DNA of 64,000 bases, taken from assembly GCA_019188255.1 (NCBI GenBank), contig JAETXT010000011.1:2542001-2606000 (forward strand). Direction: 5' to 3'. The position numbers and the translations under genes were made by a program. This DNA is from Verticillium longisporum. Its lineage: Eukaryota; Ascomycota; Sordariomycetes; Glomerellales; Plectosphaerellaceae. Positions 12,568 through 25,102 of the stretch are shown here, in pieces. The notes beneath the pieces were generated by a model. That model searched no databases. It saw only the letters and a program-made list of their open reading frames with translations, and was not told the DNA's origin. Within the stretch, counting starts at the first letter, position 1. Each line of letters begins with the position of its first letter.

Positions 12568-15533
12568 GATTGCTGACTCTAATCGGTACTTCGACGTGGG
12601 GCAATTCTAAAAGGTATGACGGAGGCGGGGCAGAGCTCGCTCGCCGCGAGAGCGGGTGGGAGTAATGGAAGAAGTATGAGAGCTCTAAGGGTCAGAGTCT
12701 CGGGTTTGAGGTATTCCTGGTCTTCCCAGGGATCATCTGCAGCCAGAGATCAGAGGGAAGGCAATAGCAGATCAGAGGATCATGGTGAGGAGGAGGAGGA
12801 GAGGAGAAGGAGGAGAGGAGAAGGAGGAGAAAGAATCGAGAACGGCCACTGCCAAAAACTTTTTTTCTTCTATTCCAGTTCTGCCAGCCTTCGCCTCGCC
12901 TGGACCTAAGCCCCTCTCTTAGCGGGCAGACCTGTGTGTTTGGGGCCTCGGGATTGGCCAATTCCGCTTGCCTGACGCATGCGGCCCACTAAGCTCGGCC
13001 CAATTGCGCTGCGCGATTCACTTTGCTACAGTGGACGGCGAGCCGGGTCACCAATGAGAGGGGCTCTCCTGTCCCTGAAGAGCAAGGCGGTAAGGTAGCC
13101 TCGAGTCTGCTCAGGGCCTGCTTGTAAGGTACCTGAAAGTTACCTAGGTGAGGTGCCTTTCTTTGGTTGAGGAAACATTCGAGCGAGCTCGGCCTTGTTT
13201 GCCGTGGGAATCCACCACGTCACCTCCCTAGCAGGGATTGAATCTTCGATTGACAACCGCCAGCTAATTGAGTCCAGCGCTCTCTGAATCGGGTGAGAGG
13301 CTTTGAAAATATCGGCTTACAGTACGACAGACCATTTCACACTTTTGTTCTGGGAACTCGCATGAATTTTACCAAGACACCTAAATATTGGTCCGTTGTG
13401 GTGCCCTTCGACCTCACCGTGACGCCGTGCGCCGATCTGGTTCTCGATCGCGGCCAGGTCAACTAGCTGCCGCAACAGTGCTCGCACCAAACATTTTCAG
13501 CGACACTGTAATGCAAAATCAAAGAAAAAAAAAAATCTTCACTCTCCGTATGACATGGCGTCTCCGATACGGGCAGAAATATCGCAGATCTAAATCAACG
13601 CGACAATTCAAAGTCTTTTTGGCGTGCCTCAAAGCCGCGAGTGGCGGTTCCACAGTTTTCCGTTGCTATCCACACCAATACGCACCCCTCCCAGCGTGCA
13701 TTGCTTCGATCGAAAGCTTGAAGCTCACGTGCTTCACTGTGATGCGGCCGCGATCGCCCATCATGAGAAGTCTGGACTGTGGTGCCAAAGCTGAGGGTGA
13801 GTGTTTGACTTGTGTGACTTTTTTTGTCTCAGCAGCCCATGCAAGCCCGTCTCGTGTTTCCCCCGATAGCTCTGATTCCCCATGTCTTGGAAGCTCCGGA
13901 GAATGCAGTAACATGCCAGAGGGCCAGAGTTCTTTTAGTCTCCCCCGAAATAGGCACATGTCAACATCATGTAGGCTATCGAATTCGTTTGCCGTACTGA
14001 GCGAAACTTGAAGAAGGTTGTTCCCGTGATACTTTTTCGATCAGATGATCGTAGCACACTCCCGTTTCGTCGCACAGCAGCTTGACCCCCATCGAGGAGC
14101 ACACCCTTCGGAGAGAAGCGTGCGGGATGGTGGTGAGGGGACGTCGAGGCGGTGACGGTAGTGTCCAATCAGACGAGAGCCCAGTTGTTTGTAGTCCCGA
14201 AGGTTGTGTGATCTGGGGTTCCATCGAGCATGGCGCGCCCGCATCATTCGCCGAAGAGAACAGCCCGCATTGTCATTGCCAGTAGATACTTGGTATGCTA
14301 GGTACTCAGTGCCAAGGTGGTGTCATGATATCAGCAGACATCAAGGAGTAAATGTTGTAGCCGGCGGACGGCACGAACCCTCAGCACGCCTTCGTCTCAT
14401 CGTCCGTCAAAGGCCAAAGACAGACCAGTGTCGGTCGAGTGGCACTCGTAGCCGCATCATGTCACATCGCCCGGTGCAAGGGAGTGCTGCGGCCAGCCGT
14501 GCATTTCTGGCCTGCATCGATGGTCATCGCGATCTTTGATTGGGGTCATTTCAGGACTGGCTGATGGCCACTTTTTAGAGTCGACAGGGACGAGGCCCCA
14601 CGCACTAGCGATTCAAGCCGCTGCTGAGGCCCGTTCTTTTGGCCAGGTTCAGGGCAAGTCGAGGGCAGCCACAGCCAAGCATTTCAAGGCACTGCAACTG
14701 CACCTGCAACTAGGTACAGGCAGGTGCGCGTGAAGCAGGAGCACAACCCCATGTGCTTCAGACCGTGGACCTCGAACCTCCCTGGGCTTATCGCTTCGCC
14801 CTCTTCTGTCATCGACCATGTGCATGAACAACGCCTCAGTCTTCCTTTCCCCAGACAGGTGAGCAGTAGTGCCCACTTGACCGCCTCTTTTGGGGCAAGT
14901 ACTGTGATGGCCCCCTCCCATGATACACCATGTCCTTGCTGCTGAGTCCTGCTGAGGCTGTAGCTGCACAGAATCGCGCTTCACGCGCATCATCCCTCAG
15001 ACCCCCCACACCAACATGCACCCGAACAAACTGCTTGCCTGCCTCCTGCTGCCAGGTTTCTCTGTCTGTGACCTACCTCACCTTAGTCAAGTCCTGAGCT
15101 AAGGTACGTAAGTACCTCAGTAAACATACAGGTAGGTAGGTACAGCAGTTCTGGTATGTTTGGGTCTGTCTTGGTCCTTGCTCTGCCGTCTGGTCTGTGT
15201 CCACTCCTCGCGATCGGTTGCTCCTGCAATCTACGATTCCCACCACACGGTCCGCCTCTCCACTGTTCCTAGGCCCCCCCAAAGTGTTGCTGTATCCACG
15301 CCCTCCAACAGAGACTTGCATCGAGTTCAGATCCTTCCACTCTTTCCTTTCCGCCTGTTCGCTCGTTTTGTTTGTCGTGACGGAGGATCGCGTCGTCTCT
15401 TTGGGCTTGCCTCGCGCCACTGCGTTCATCACGACTCCCTTCCACAGCTTCACCCCTTATCGTCCATGGAGCTGTGATCCGGCCCGATAAGACGAGGTTG
15501 CGGGCTGCTTCGCAACCCCCAAGAAACAAGACA
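12568..15533. other. Long divergent intergenic region (about 3 kb)
   Basis: This region separates URA2 (-) from yvc1 (+) and carries both promoters. It holds a GA-rich tract next to URA2 (12786-12835) and clusters of TACCT/AGGTA elements at about 13088-13160 and 15071-15144. The open frame at 13388-14011 has no ATG at its 5' end and no protein-like features. No convincing gene is visible in the middle (13.2-15.0 kb). A non-coding RNA or highly diverged small gene cannot be excluded by eye. Confidence 0.55.
12786..12835. repeat. GA-rich (pyrimidine on the URA2 sense strand) tract
   Basis: Imperfect GGA/GAGGA repeats about 220-270 bp upstream of the URA2 start. Read in the URA2 direction they form a CT tract, a common promoter feature of strongly expressed fungal genes. 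Confidence 0.8.
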
Positions 15534-18500
15534 ATGTTCTCCTCGTTGCTGCGACCTAGACGTCACAGTCGTCACGTCGATGATGATGGGCTACCGACTT
15601 CCCCTTCTGCGGGCCCAGCCTTCCGCAAGCCACCCCTTCGCAGACATGCCACGGCAGACTTCACAGAAGCGGATGATGACGACGAGGATTCAAACGACGG
15701 CATGGGCGATCAATACGTTGAGGGAGACGAAGAGCAAGACGATGAGGACAATAGACTAGACGACGAGGATGGCGTCCGTCGCTCCCTGCCTGTGCTACCT
15801 CTCTTCTCCGCCTCCTATCTCGGTACGTTGCAGCTTTGGCTTCAGCCCCTCCTGCTTCTCGTCATTCCTAGCATCACTAACGCCAATTGCACCACGCAGA
15901 CTCCCTTCCGATTTACAACATCACCCATGCGATCCGTGTCGTCGTCCAAGCCCGAACCGAAACGAGTTTAACATGGGAACAACTTCGCTCGCCCCAGGTC
16001 TCCCAATTCCTGGTGAAGCCCATGCAGCAGCAGATCCGTACACAACACTTCTCCAGAGCAACACTGTATGCGCTGATGGCAAACTGTCTCCAGTTCCACA
16101 AGGAGAGCCAACTGTATCCGGGAAACGCCGGCACGAGCATCACGCGCGCCAAAGTTTGCGAGCTGCTGGCGGTCAAGCTGCTCAAGGAGTACAACACGCG
16201 TGAACTGATTGACGCGCTCTCCTACGACTTCTACCCACTCCAGGGCCTGCCTGGCATCCAGCTCCCCGTGACCAATTCCAAAGCAGATGCCACGGCCAAG
16301 GCTGGACTCACGGCCGCAAGGACATCGACACTCGAGGTTGCGATTCGTGCCTCAGCAAAGCACTTCTTGGCACATCCTCTTGTTGTGCAGCAGTTGGAGG
16401 CCATCTGGAACGGTGCCATCACCTTCTACTCGTCGGCGGATACACTGCACCGGGGACCACCTTCAACACCAGTTTACCCTCCCAGCAAGAGTTCAAGCAA
16501 AGCCGACGACCGGACGCCGCTCTTAGGCGGACAGCCGCGAAAGGAAATTGCGTCACAAGCTGTACCCGGCAGACGGAGCGTCATTCTCTATGATCCGCGC
16601 AATGCTTCCTTATTCAAGCTATCACGTCTGCGTGTGCCTCGATACAGATTCTTCTTGTCGACTCTGTCGCTCATGGTCTTGATCTGCCTGTTCCTGAGTG
16701 TGCTGGTAGAGCGGTCCACACGAATCACCTCTCTCGAGCTCATATTCTGGTTCTGGTCCGCCGGCTTCATGCTCGATGAACTCGTCGGTTTCAACGAGCA
16801 GGGCTTTTCCCTCTACATCATGAGCTTCTGGAACATCTTTGATCTCGGCATCCTCGTCCTCCTCATCATTTACTACTGCATGCGTGCCTACGGTGTCTTT
16901 CTCGTGGACCCAGGCCATTGGAACGACCAAGCCTACGATGTGCTCGCCGCCAACGCCATCCTCCTTCTCCCCCGTATCTTCAGCGTGTTGGACCACTACC
17001 AATATTTCTCCCAGTTGCTCATTGCATTCCGGTTGATGGCCGTGGATCTGGCTGCCGTGCTAGTCCTCGTCCTCATTTCCTGCAGCGGCTTCTTCGTATT
17101 CTTTACTCTATCCAAGAATTCCAATGATGCTGGAGAAGTCGCGTACAAGATCTTCCAGATCTTGATGGGCTTCACACCCGCGGCTTGGGATAAGTGGCCG
17201 ACATATGGAATTCTCGAGAGGACTTTGATGGGGTTGTTCCTGATCATGTGTCACTTCGTCGTCGTGTGAGTTGACAGCAGTTCTGTCATATAGAACTAGG
17301 TCACTAACCTTACCAGCACAATCCTCATTACCGTTTTGACGAACTCATTCATGAAGATTGCGAGTAATGCTACTGAGGAGCACCAGTGAGGAGCAGCCCT
17401 ACAAACCCATTATCACACAAGCTAACGTATGCCAGGTTCTTGTTTGCACTCAACACCATCTCTATGGTCAAGAATGATGCCCTATTCTCATACGTTGCCC
17501 CCGGCAACATCTGTGCCTGGTTGCTGATGCCGCTTCGTTACTGCATGCCCCTACAGCACTTTGTTCTCTTGAACCGGACTATAATCAAAGTAACACACTT
17601 TCCCCTGCTGTTCTGCATCTTCGCATATGAGAAGTTCTGGTTGGCATCCAACCTTTATGAACCTACCGATCTCGTCGAAAACCCCGGCCGCGGACGTGGG
17701 AGACACATGTCTCTCGCCGACCCGGCCAACCGCGGCGCAATGTTCAGCCCCAATGTTCGGGTTCGGGAAGAATCGGTGGTAGGCTTCCAAAAAGACAGGG
17801 CCTTGGAGGAAGTGTTCCGACGAGGACCTGGCATTGCCACCCTTCGAAGCCACAGAAGAAACGAAAGGAGGAAGACACAAAACGCCATCCGAAACTGGAT
17901 GGAACAGCATGACGAGGTCGGATCTTCCCCGGCAACCGCGAATGGCCGACTTTGGACAGCAAAGCTGCACGGCCGGACTGGCACCGCAGGTTCAGCATGA
18001 ATCGAGACTACCGGCCTAACAGGCTCAGGCAGTTTTCTGACCTGCGTTCTGCAGCTAGCGATCCAGCAGACATGATGTCCCAGGGGCACCCGGCCATTGA
18101 TGCTTCCCTTCCTCGCAATGAGAAAACTTCAGACGTGGGGAAGAAGTGAAGTACCAAACGGACGCCGACGGTGATGACGAATTGGTCACTAATGATGAGG
18201 AGGAAGAAGATGAGATGACCAACGCTGGTGACCACCAGCGTACCCGCTACGAGAGGCATACCGAACAAGAAGACTACTTCACGACAGCACAGGCAACACA
18301 CTATCATGCCCCGAAAACTTCTTCGCAAGGGTCCAATGGCAAGACACCCATGGCGGGGTCGCCTCGAACTGCCAACAGGCGCGCACTTCATAACCGGACT
18401 CTTTCAACGAATACGATACTGTACGCGCCACAGCCGACGCGGCGAGAACCAAGCGTTTCGTCTGCGTCGCCGCCAGAGCCGACAACCGTTCGCTCACGTC

Positions 18501-19260
18501 CTCTGAGCGCCCGTGCCTCCATCATTGAAGTGCTGTCAGGTAGTGGTCACCGCTCGCCTCGTCGACAGCTGTACATGACTTCAGTCAAGCCCAGACCGAT
18601 CATGCCGCCGCGGGACTTGGTGCAGACAGCTCCCAACCGAGCTGGGCTCATTCCTATAGAGTCGCGTCATAGGCTCGGCGGCGTCCGCAGGCTTTCTTCG
18701 ATTGATCTCAGTGCCATGTCCGATAACACGAATTTGATGGCTCCTGATGATCCGAATGGGGCCGTCCCGTCGAGTTTCCAAACCCAGATGGCCATGGCGT
18801 TGATGAAAGACTCACGTCTTGCCGGGGGCGCAGCGGTGACGCTGCGGATAGGGACCGTATGAGCCGCCTTGTTCTCGCGCGCATGAAGACGCTCGAAGAG
18901 AGTTTTGCAGACGTGGCACGAGAACTACGTGGACTCAAGACGAATTCCAACTCGACAGCGCCGCCGACTAGACACAACTCTTCGGGAGAAGACAATTCGA
19001 AAGCCTCCCGATCATCTATAGCCGATGCAGCTGGTCGGGACCGCCGGAAAGGGCCAGATGAGGCTCGGCCCAAGATACTCAAAAGGACAACGACTGCCAC
19101 CAAGAGGCCCGGAAGCCGGAAGAGTATGATGGAGCCCCGCGTGGGGATGACCAAGTCCAAAAATAAGGGCAAGGAAGTGGCTCAATCGTCTGATTCGGAT
19201 GATGGGAGGGCCGGCGACAGAGGTGAAGATGGCTTCGCGAAGAAGGGCAGCTCACTCTGA
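15534..19260 (+). CDS. yvc1: TRPY-type vacuolar calcium channel Yvc1
   Basis: Calcium-release cation channel of the vacuolar membrane. Exons are 15534-15822, 15900-17265, 17317-17385 and 17436-19260; introns of 77, 51 and 50 nt keep the frame. With three homopolymer breaks compensated, the product is 1,183 residues. The N-terminus is acidic (DDDDEDSNDG, EGDEEQDDEDN). A conserved cytosolic domain (about 95-335) precedes six or so membrane helices between about 345 and 580, for example FFLSTLSLMVLICLFLSVLV, FDLGILVLLIIYYC and AAVLVLVLISCSGFFVFF; the pore-like segment is near ILMGFTPAAWDKWP. The long tail carries SDLRSAASDPAD, an acidic cluster DEEEEDEM that could sense calcium, and near the end MSRLVLARMKTLEESF, which looks like a coiled coil. 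The breaks are at 17951-17953, 18137-18140 and 18834-18838, each one base short; naive calling would split the tail into three extra genes. Confidence 0.92.
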
Positions 19261-19752
19261 GCACGAGGCAACAGTCTGAGGAGGTTTGGACAAGATCCGA
19301 GCGTCAAGACGTCGGAGATGTGGTCACAGGCCGCCCTGGTGGCGGATTTGCATTGCTTCAGCGAGCATGTAGCGAGCGAGCATAATGGTGTCATAAACGG
19401 CACAGAGGTGGAAGGGGAGACATTGTATTGTACTTGTTTGATATCACGTGGGTTGTGTTTGCATTTGAAGCCAGACTCTTCAGCCCGCGAGAGGGCTGTT
19501 GCTACCTGCTGTGTTGGTGTGGGGGTTGGAATTAATCGATACCCAATCTTCGACGCCTCTCCAGTCCAGTCTTGGCCTGTTCTGTTGATTTGTGGTTGTG
19601 TTCGCTTATTTGCTTTCATTGTTTTTGTTTAGGCAATGTTTTCAGTGTATACTTGATGATACATATTCGGCGTGAAGTCGTTACTACGAGAAAAGTGACT
19701 TATAGTTTGTCGGACATGAAGGCCGAGATGAATAGGAAGGGAGGGGGTGCTA
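19261..19752. other. Convergent 3' spacer
   Basis: This lies between the yvc1 stop and the stop of the small minus-strand gene. It is moderately AT-rich around 19580-19680 and probably holds both 3' ends. Nothing else is seen. Confidence 0.55.
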
Positions 19753-20065
19753 TCAGACACCGCCTCCGCTGCGGTCAACGCGTACGTATAGGTCGGGCGC
19801 GGCCTGCTCTTTGGATCTCATGGACGAGGACTGGTACTTGACTGTCGCCAAGGCGGCGACGACGAGAGTCGTGGCGATGACGACCGGGCGGTTGCGGCTG
19901 AGATGGCATGTTAGCGAGGGCCTAGGCCGGGAAGGGGGGGAAGAGGGTGACGAGGGGATGACCTTTACGAGTCTGGCAAGGAAGGGGGAGATATGATGGG
20001 ACGTACGAGAAGGCACCGGCATGAAGCCTGACTGGCTGTCTTTGTTGGCGCGGAGTGAAAGCCAT
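19753..20065 (-). CDS. Small single-pass membrane protein (67 aa), unknown
   Basis: Two exons on the minus strand, 20065-20007 and 19897-19753, flank a 108-nt intron (GTACGT..CTCAG) and encode 67 residues. The N-terminus is basic (RQQRQPVRLHAGAF). A hydrophobic helix, VVIATTLVVAALATV, covers about residues 26-40. The C-terminus is polar and ends DLYVRVDRSGGGV. I recall short fungal proteins ending in a V-x-R-SGGG motif, which supports a real gene, but I cannot assign a function. Basic residues before a single helix could fit a mitochondrial or ER membrane microprotein; that is inference. The gene is convergent with yvc1. Unspliced frames in the region are longer but lose this coherent layout. 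Confidence 0.65.
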
Positions 20066-21560
20066 GCTGGATAGGTAGATGGGATGGATGTAGGCGGGAT
20101 GTCGAGGAGTTTGGTGTCGAAGACGGTTCAAAAGAAGAATGTCGTCAACAAAGTCAGGAATTGGGGGTGGATGAGATCTGGAGAAGGATCAAGATGGGAT
20201 ATCGAGAAGAGACAAGAAGAAGATGTGGAGACGGCCGGCTGGGAACTGGCAAGCTTTTGTGAGATCATCGACTGATCAATGATGGTTATCTCGAAGGGGG
20301 GGGCCACCCAGACCCCGGATTCCTGGGGGGCAAGGGGGGCGCTGCACGCTGCACGCGACAGCTGGGACAGAGTGCGGGGGTGGCCCAAGCTCCCGGGGCG
20401 GTGGGGTCTGCGTTTGCGGTCTGGATCCTCGGTGAGGATCCGCTTCAGCAGAGGATTGGGTGGCAACTCACCGAGGATCCCTGCCTAGGGGGTCTTTCTG
20501 TTGAGGGGGCTTGAGGGGTAAGTTGAGCTCCGAGGATGGGACCGGCACTTGTCAGGGTCCAGAATACTGTCTTTGCCCGTGTGATGCGGGATGGCTATCC
20601 AGATGGGAGGTCATGAGGCTCATTTCAATTGGCATGTCATGGTCTACCATGGGTATTCGTCCCTCATCGTGCTCCATATTGAGGGGCGAATCTCGTTGTC
20701 TTGGCCTGTTGGCTAGCTGACTCGCTGCCTACCTGCTGTTTCATCCTGCCAAGTACGACAGCTCAGCTCCAGTGTCCTCGTTCTCAACCACACTTACATC
20801 AAGAGGACCTTCCTCCTGGATATTTAAGCTACGAGTCGGGTCAGAATGACAGGTGGTGTCCAGCCTATATCGCTCTCACCTTGTTTCGCAGGAAAACCAA
20901 TTCGATCCTGGTCTCCGGAAAGAAGGATTCACAGCACCATGCAAGTGCAGGGAGGGCTCAAGGCCTAAGCCAAGTCCATCGACATCACTACCAACCGTCA
21001 AAAAGATGCCGAGTCCCCACGCGAAGGATGCTGCCCGAGGACTGACTGGCAGGACCGGCCGGGCAATTCATTGGTTGCCTTATTGTACCGCCACTATGCG
21101 GTCGTGCTTGATGTCAATCCATTTCTGGCTTCCGCCCTTGTCAGACACCGAGAACAGGATGATTGGTGCGGATTGGATTGTGACTGCTGCCTTGGACAGC
21201 TGGCTGCATGATGTTGTTCACACCCCGCCAACGACAACGAGTGAGAAGGCTGCTGTTGGACAAGATGCACATTTTTCAATCTGACAACACATTTCTTTGA
21301 TATGGCCAGCAGCTATTCATTCTCGACATTTGATCTCCAGGTTTGGAAGCCATCGCCTTTGGCCACTTTCTTCTCCCATCAAAGACTCCTCTGTCCACAA
21401 CGTGCTACGAAGCCTTGACGCACGTCGCACGATCGCGCACGCCGACGTCACGCTTGGCGGATGCTCATTCTGAGCCCACAAGCGAGACTCTTTCACATTG
21501 ATTGCCTGCGAGAAGCATCATCGTTATTGGCCAAAACGTTGGCCCTTCCCAGCCGTCAAC
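20066..21560. other. Divergent intergenic region, no gene recognised
   Basis: This region carries the upstream DNA of the 67-aa gene (-) and of the unknown gene at 21561 (+). A G-rich stretch with runs of G lies at 20296-20400. A short inverted repeat built on GGATCCTC/GAGGATCC is at about 20423-20440, with a further copy near 20474. Open frames at 20701-21284 look random. Confidence 0.55.
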
Positions 21561-23646
21561 ATGACTAACCTTGACGAGAGTAACATTGCCCGCACCTATC
21601 TGCACAATGCGCAGTATGAGATGAACGAGGGAGACACGGTTGTCTATATCAACATGCCATCATGGACCTTGGCCGAGCCCATAGACTGCGTCGGTGACAC
21701 CTGGAGATCGCTCCACGTCAAGATGCACTCGGACAAGATTCGCAGCCTCAAATCGTCAAAGTTCAATAGCAAGCTTAAAGAGCTCCCGCCTACCCCGCCA
21801 CTCGACAAGAACGGCCTCTTGAGGGAGGAGCTTTTTGGTATGAAGTATGTCATGGACCTGACCCCCAGCATTGAGGGCGAAGAGGTAGTATACGAAATGG
21901 CCGAGATGTCCCTAACGCCAGGCATCATCGCCTGGTGGCGCAGCCAAGACACCTTTGAGGTTGATGCGGCTGCTGTCAACGGCCACGACGATGTCTGCCA
22001 TTGTGGAAAGAAGCGGCCCCATTTCGAGGTTGCTGACGACAGGTTCAACATATGGAGCCGTCCGCCGGACCACCGCAACATTCCCGACTATTGCCCCATC
22101 AGACACCGCATTTGCATCCTCCGTCTGCTGTATCTCATCGAGGGCAAGCATGTCTTGCTCGACTCAGCTCCGCGTGTTTGGACGATGATTGCGATTTCCA
22201 AAATCTTCGGCTGTCCTGGTCTCATGGTCTGTGCTCGCAACCTTCCTTCCTTCCTTGTCGATAGGGCCATAGAACACCAGGTCTCCCGGAACCCCTGTCA
22301 AACCCAAACCGCTTACAAGTTCATAGGTCAAGCCAGTAGCCCAATGGCTCTTGATGTGGCGTAATTCCACCTTTCTTGAGGTTCTTCCCGAAGAGGGGTT
22401 GCAGATTGGCATGACGTTCAAGTTCATTGACGTGACCCGATTCGTATTTGAGATCTTGGTCTACGAGAAGGCACTCAAGGATGCTGGCGACAACGGACGG
22501 TCGGCAGCGCCCAACACCACCATCTTCGGCCGCAAGAGCCGCGACCCTGGCGATGACCTCGACAACATGATTCAACATGCTGCCCAGGCTTTAGTCCAGC
22601 GCAACTCTTCTGTGATGACTGTGCTTGGGAGCGATACAGTCTTTGACGACCTGGACATTCCCGAGTGGAAGCGACTTGCCGAAGTTCGGCGCAGACTCAC
22701 TGCTGAGACGGATAGCCATGAATGTGCGGCGGCTGTCGTGGTCCTCGACCATCTGAAACAGCGCATCTTGCACTTCTGGCGCAAGAACATCTGGGAGGAA
22801 GCTCTGGGTTGTCTCGCAGGGACCGAGTGCGGGAAAGTTGACGACTTTCGCCTCCGCTACGTCGCACCGAATAGTCGCGAGCCTCTGAACACCATCTACG
22901 ACCGCATGAACCCGGTGCAGAAGGGCATGTGTCTTTTCTTCCACAACCGCATCAACACCATCGCGAGAACAGGCCCTTGGCAGCCCGAGCCCCTGACGCC
23001 CGAAAGCCCCGCAACAAAATCCCTGACCTTTGCCCAGCAGTACGTCGGTATCCTCGCCGTGGCCCTGAAGCGGTCTTTTGAGAAGGTTGTCGCGGCGCGG
23101 CCTCAGCTCTTTGCCGACTTTGACCGAGACCTGAAAACAGGCGTGGCTACCACGAATCCTTTCCGCCTCGTCAGGTTCGATACCGAAGTCTTTGGCGTGC
23201 TACGTGAGTGTGTCGAGATTCCGCGCAACGACTTCTTCGACATTCCCAAGAAGCGCACGCCCTCGCGTTTCCTAACGAACCACTTTCTGGCCTTTCTTGT
23301 GCCCGACGAGGTCAAGTTCCTGCCCGTCTGGGCGGGCGGGCAGGATGACGGGACCGGACGGGTGTTCAACGACGAGCTGCCGCCCGCTGAGGACGGGCCG
23401 GACACGGGGTTCAGGGGCGGCGCGACAGTCGTTTCGCCTTCGTTGGCATCAATGTCCGTTGTTGGGGGGCTACGGGGGTTGGATCTCGAGTCGGTCCTAG
23501 CGAGCGAGACGACAAGCATGAATGTACACAAGGATGGATCCATCATTTATAACCCCGGCCGGGTTATTGTGGACGACGAGTCGATCCACTCGGAGACTTT
23601 CACGGAGACTGGGGATGATTATGAGGCTGCACGGTGGAAGACGTAA
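21561..23646 (+). CDS. Conserved fungal protein of unknown function
   Basis: I recognise no characterised domain. Two exons, 21561-22226 and 22327-23646, encode about 661 residues if a 100-nt intron (22227-22326) is removed; its donor is the weak GTCTGT and its acceptor TTCATAG. Without splicing the frame stops at 22364, while the following frame (FLEVLPEEGLQIGMTFKF onward) continues the same kind of sequence, so joining is well supported. The first part reads MTNLDESNIARTYLHNAQYE; the middle has VCHCGKKRPHFEV and LLDSAPRVWTMIAISKIFGC. A long helical region is followed by a Gly/Ser/acidic tail without obvious fold. No signal peptide or membrane helix is seen, so a cytosolic or nuclear protein is likely. 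My memory of similar large fungal hypothetical proteins with an FIEVLPEEAL-like block is weak support. Confidence 0.75.
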
Positions 23647-24007
23647 ACGCCAGCATTGTGGGAAAAGACGAAACATGATCTTGGAGGCACCGGGCATGTG
23701 AATCCGACGCTTCACATTTTGAGGGGTGGGATTATCTAGAACACGAGTTTACTGTTTTTAATGATGTCACGAGAATCGAAACAGGAAAAACCTATGACCA
23801 GGTTACGCCGAGGTTGGCAAGACTATATCGCATACCTTGATATGCCAGCGGAGGAAGTATTGAGCGGGTCTGCTTCAGAAAAACAGCACATGCAAACTTG
23901 AGTTGCTGTTACGAGCAGCAAGTGTATGAGCCAGCACATTTGCATCTCTTGGGTATCGCTGCCTTTATTTGACGTGGCCACTTTGTCCTTTAGTCATCCC
24001 AGAAAAT
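23647..24007. other. Convergent 3' spacer
   Basis: This lies between the 3' ends of the unknown gene (+) and TAP42 (-). It is AT-rich near 23730-23780, as expected for 3' UTRs. Nothing else is seen. Confidence 0.55.
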
Positions 24008-25102
24008 CTACCCCCTATTCAACGTGTTTCCAGCGCCCTTGGGGTTCGCCTCGACAAACTCGTCCCAAGCCCTCGCCTTGTACGTAGCTTCATCCGCCTT
24101 TCCGTGATCGTCCTCATCCGGCTCGGGTCTGTGAAAGCTGGCCTCGCCACCGCCCTCGATGATGCCGCCACGCTTCCTCTCCTCCTCCAGATACTCGTCG
24201 ATGCTCATGGTCGGCAGGTTATGGCCCGGCCTAAAGACGCCAGCTTGCGCCTCCTCGCGCGAGCCGACGAGCGTAAAGGGCCGCATGGGTTTCCCGGCCT
24301 TGCTGAGCAGCGGCCCGCTCTGGTTCAGTATGCTGCGCAGCCGCCGCGGCTCCAGCCTCTCGGCGTGGCCGCTCTCCTCGGCGGCCCGGCGCCGGCGCGC
24401 GTCCTCCTCGACCGTCTCCCTCGCCGGCAGCAGCGGCCGCGCGGTCGCCGCCTGCACGAGGACCTCGAGCTCGCGGTTCAGCCCCTCGAGACCCTGAAAG
24501 GCGTTGTGCGCGGCAAACTCGAGCTGGGCGAGGTACAGCGCGCGCAGGATCTCCTCGTCGCCGTCATCGACGTAGCGGGGGTTGGCGGCGAGGGTGGCGA
24601 GCCGGGCTTTGAGATCCTTCTCGGCCCTGAAATTCGCGATCTTGGCGTCGCGGCGCTTCGAGGGGTCGGAGGCGGCGACGGTGGAGAAGGCGGCGGGGTC
24701 GTCGGTGTAGCGGGAGTAGAGGGTCTTGTGGGCGGGCGTGAGGATCTCGCACGAGTCGAGGGAGGATAGGAAGCGCTCGTAGGCTTCAGGAGCTTCGGTG
24801 AGGACCAGCTCGCCACCGATGGGGTTTGGGGTCGGGGTCTTGGGGTAAGAGTCGGCAAGGAAGGATTCCGTGAGGAGGTAGGGGAGGACTGGGGTCGCAA
24901 AGACGTCGAGGGGTTCGTCCGGGGAGAAGAGGGAGACACGGGAGATCGTTTGGATGGTGTCGCGATGGGCCTGGATGGCGGTCTCGAGGTCGGCGGCGTA
25001 GGAGGGGTTGGACACCGGGGAGGTAGCTTCGATGGCCTGCCGTTTCTGCGCGGCGAGCGCGGCGATCTGTTTGAGGGTGCGGGGCTCGTTGTCGTCTGCC
25101 AT
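24008..25102 (-). CDS. TAP42: Tap42 family PP2A-associated regulator
   Basis: Single uninterrupted exon of 364 codons, nearly the yeast Tap42 length (366). Tap42/alpha4/IGBP1 proteins bind the catalytic subunits of PP2A-type phosphatases and couple them to TOR signalling. Visible features are the helical N-terminal half that binds the phosphatase (conserved-looking KIANFRAEKDLKARLATL and the acidic DDGDEEILRALYLAQLEFAA), a charged Arg/Glu-rich linker (EEDARRRRAAEES), then the C-terminal signature PFTLVGSREEAQAGVFRPGH, LPTMSIDEYLEEE and the typical end ARAWDEFVEANPKGAGNTLN. The start ATG opens MADDNEPRTLKQIAALAAQK. No frame damage. It is divergent from the Dicer-like gene across about 1 kb. 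Confidence 0.95.
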   Translation of the reverse strand: MADDNEPRTLKQIAALAAQKRQAIEATSPVSNPSYAADLETAIQAHRDTIQTISRVSLFSPDEPLDVFATPVLPYLLTESFLADSYPKTPTPNPIGGELVLTEAPEAYERFLSSLDSCEILTPAHKTLYSRYTDDPAAFSTVAASDPSKRRDAKIANFRAEKDLKARLATLAANPRYVDDGDEEILRALYLAQLEFAAHNAFQGLEGLNRELEVLVQAATARPLLPARETVEEDARRRRAAEESGHAERLEPRRLRSILNQSGPLLSKAGKPMRPFTLVGSREEAQAGVFRPGHNLPTMSIDEYLEEERKRGGIIEGGGEASFHRPEPDEDDHGKADEATYKARAWDEFVEANPKGAGNTLNRG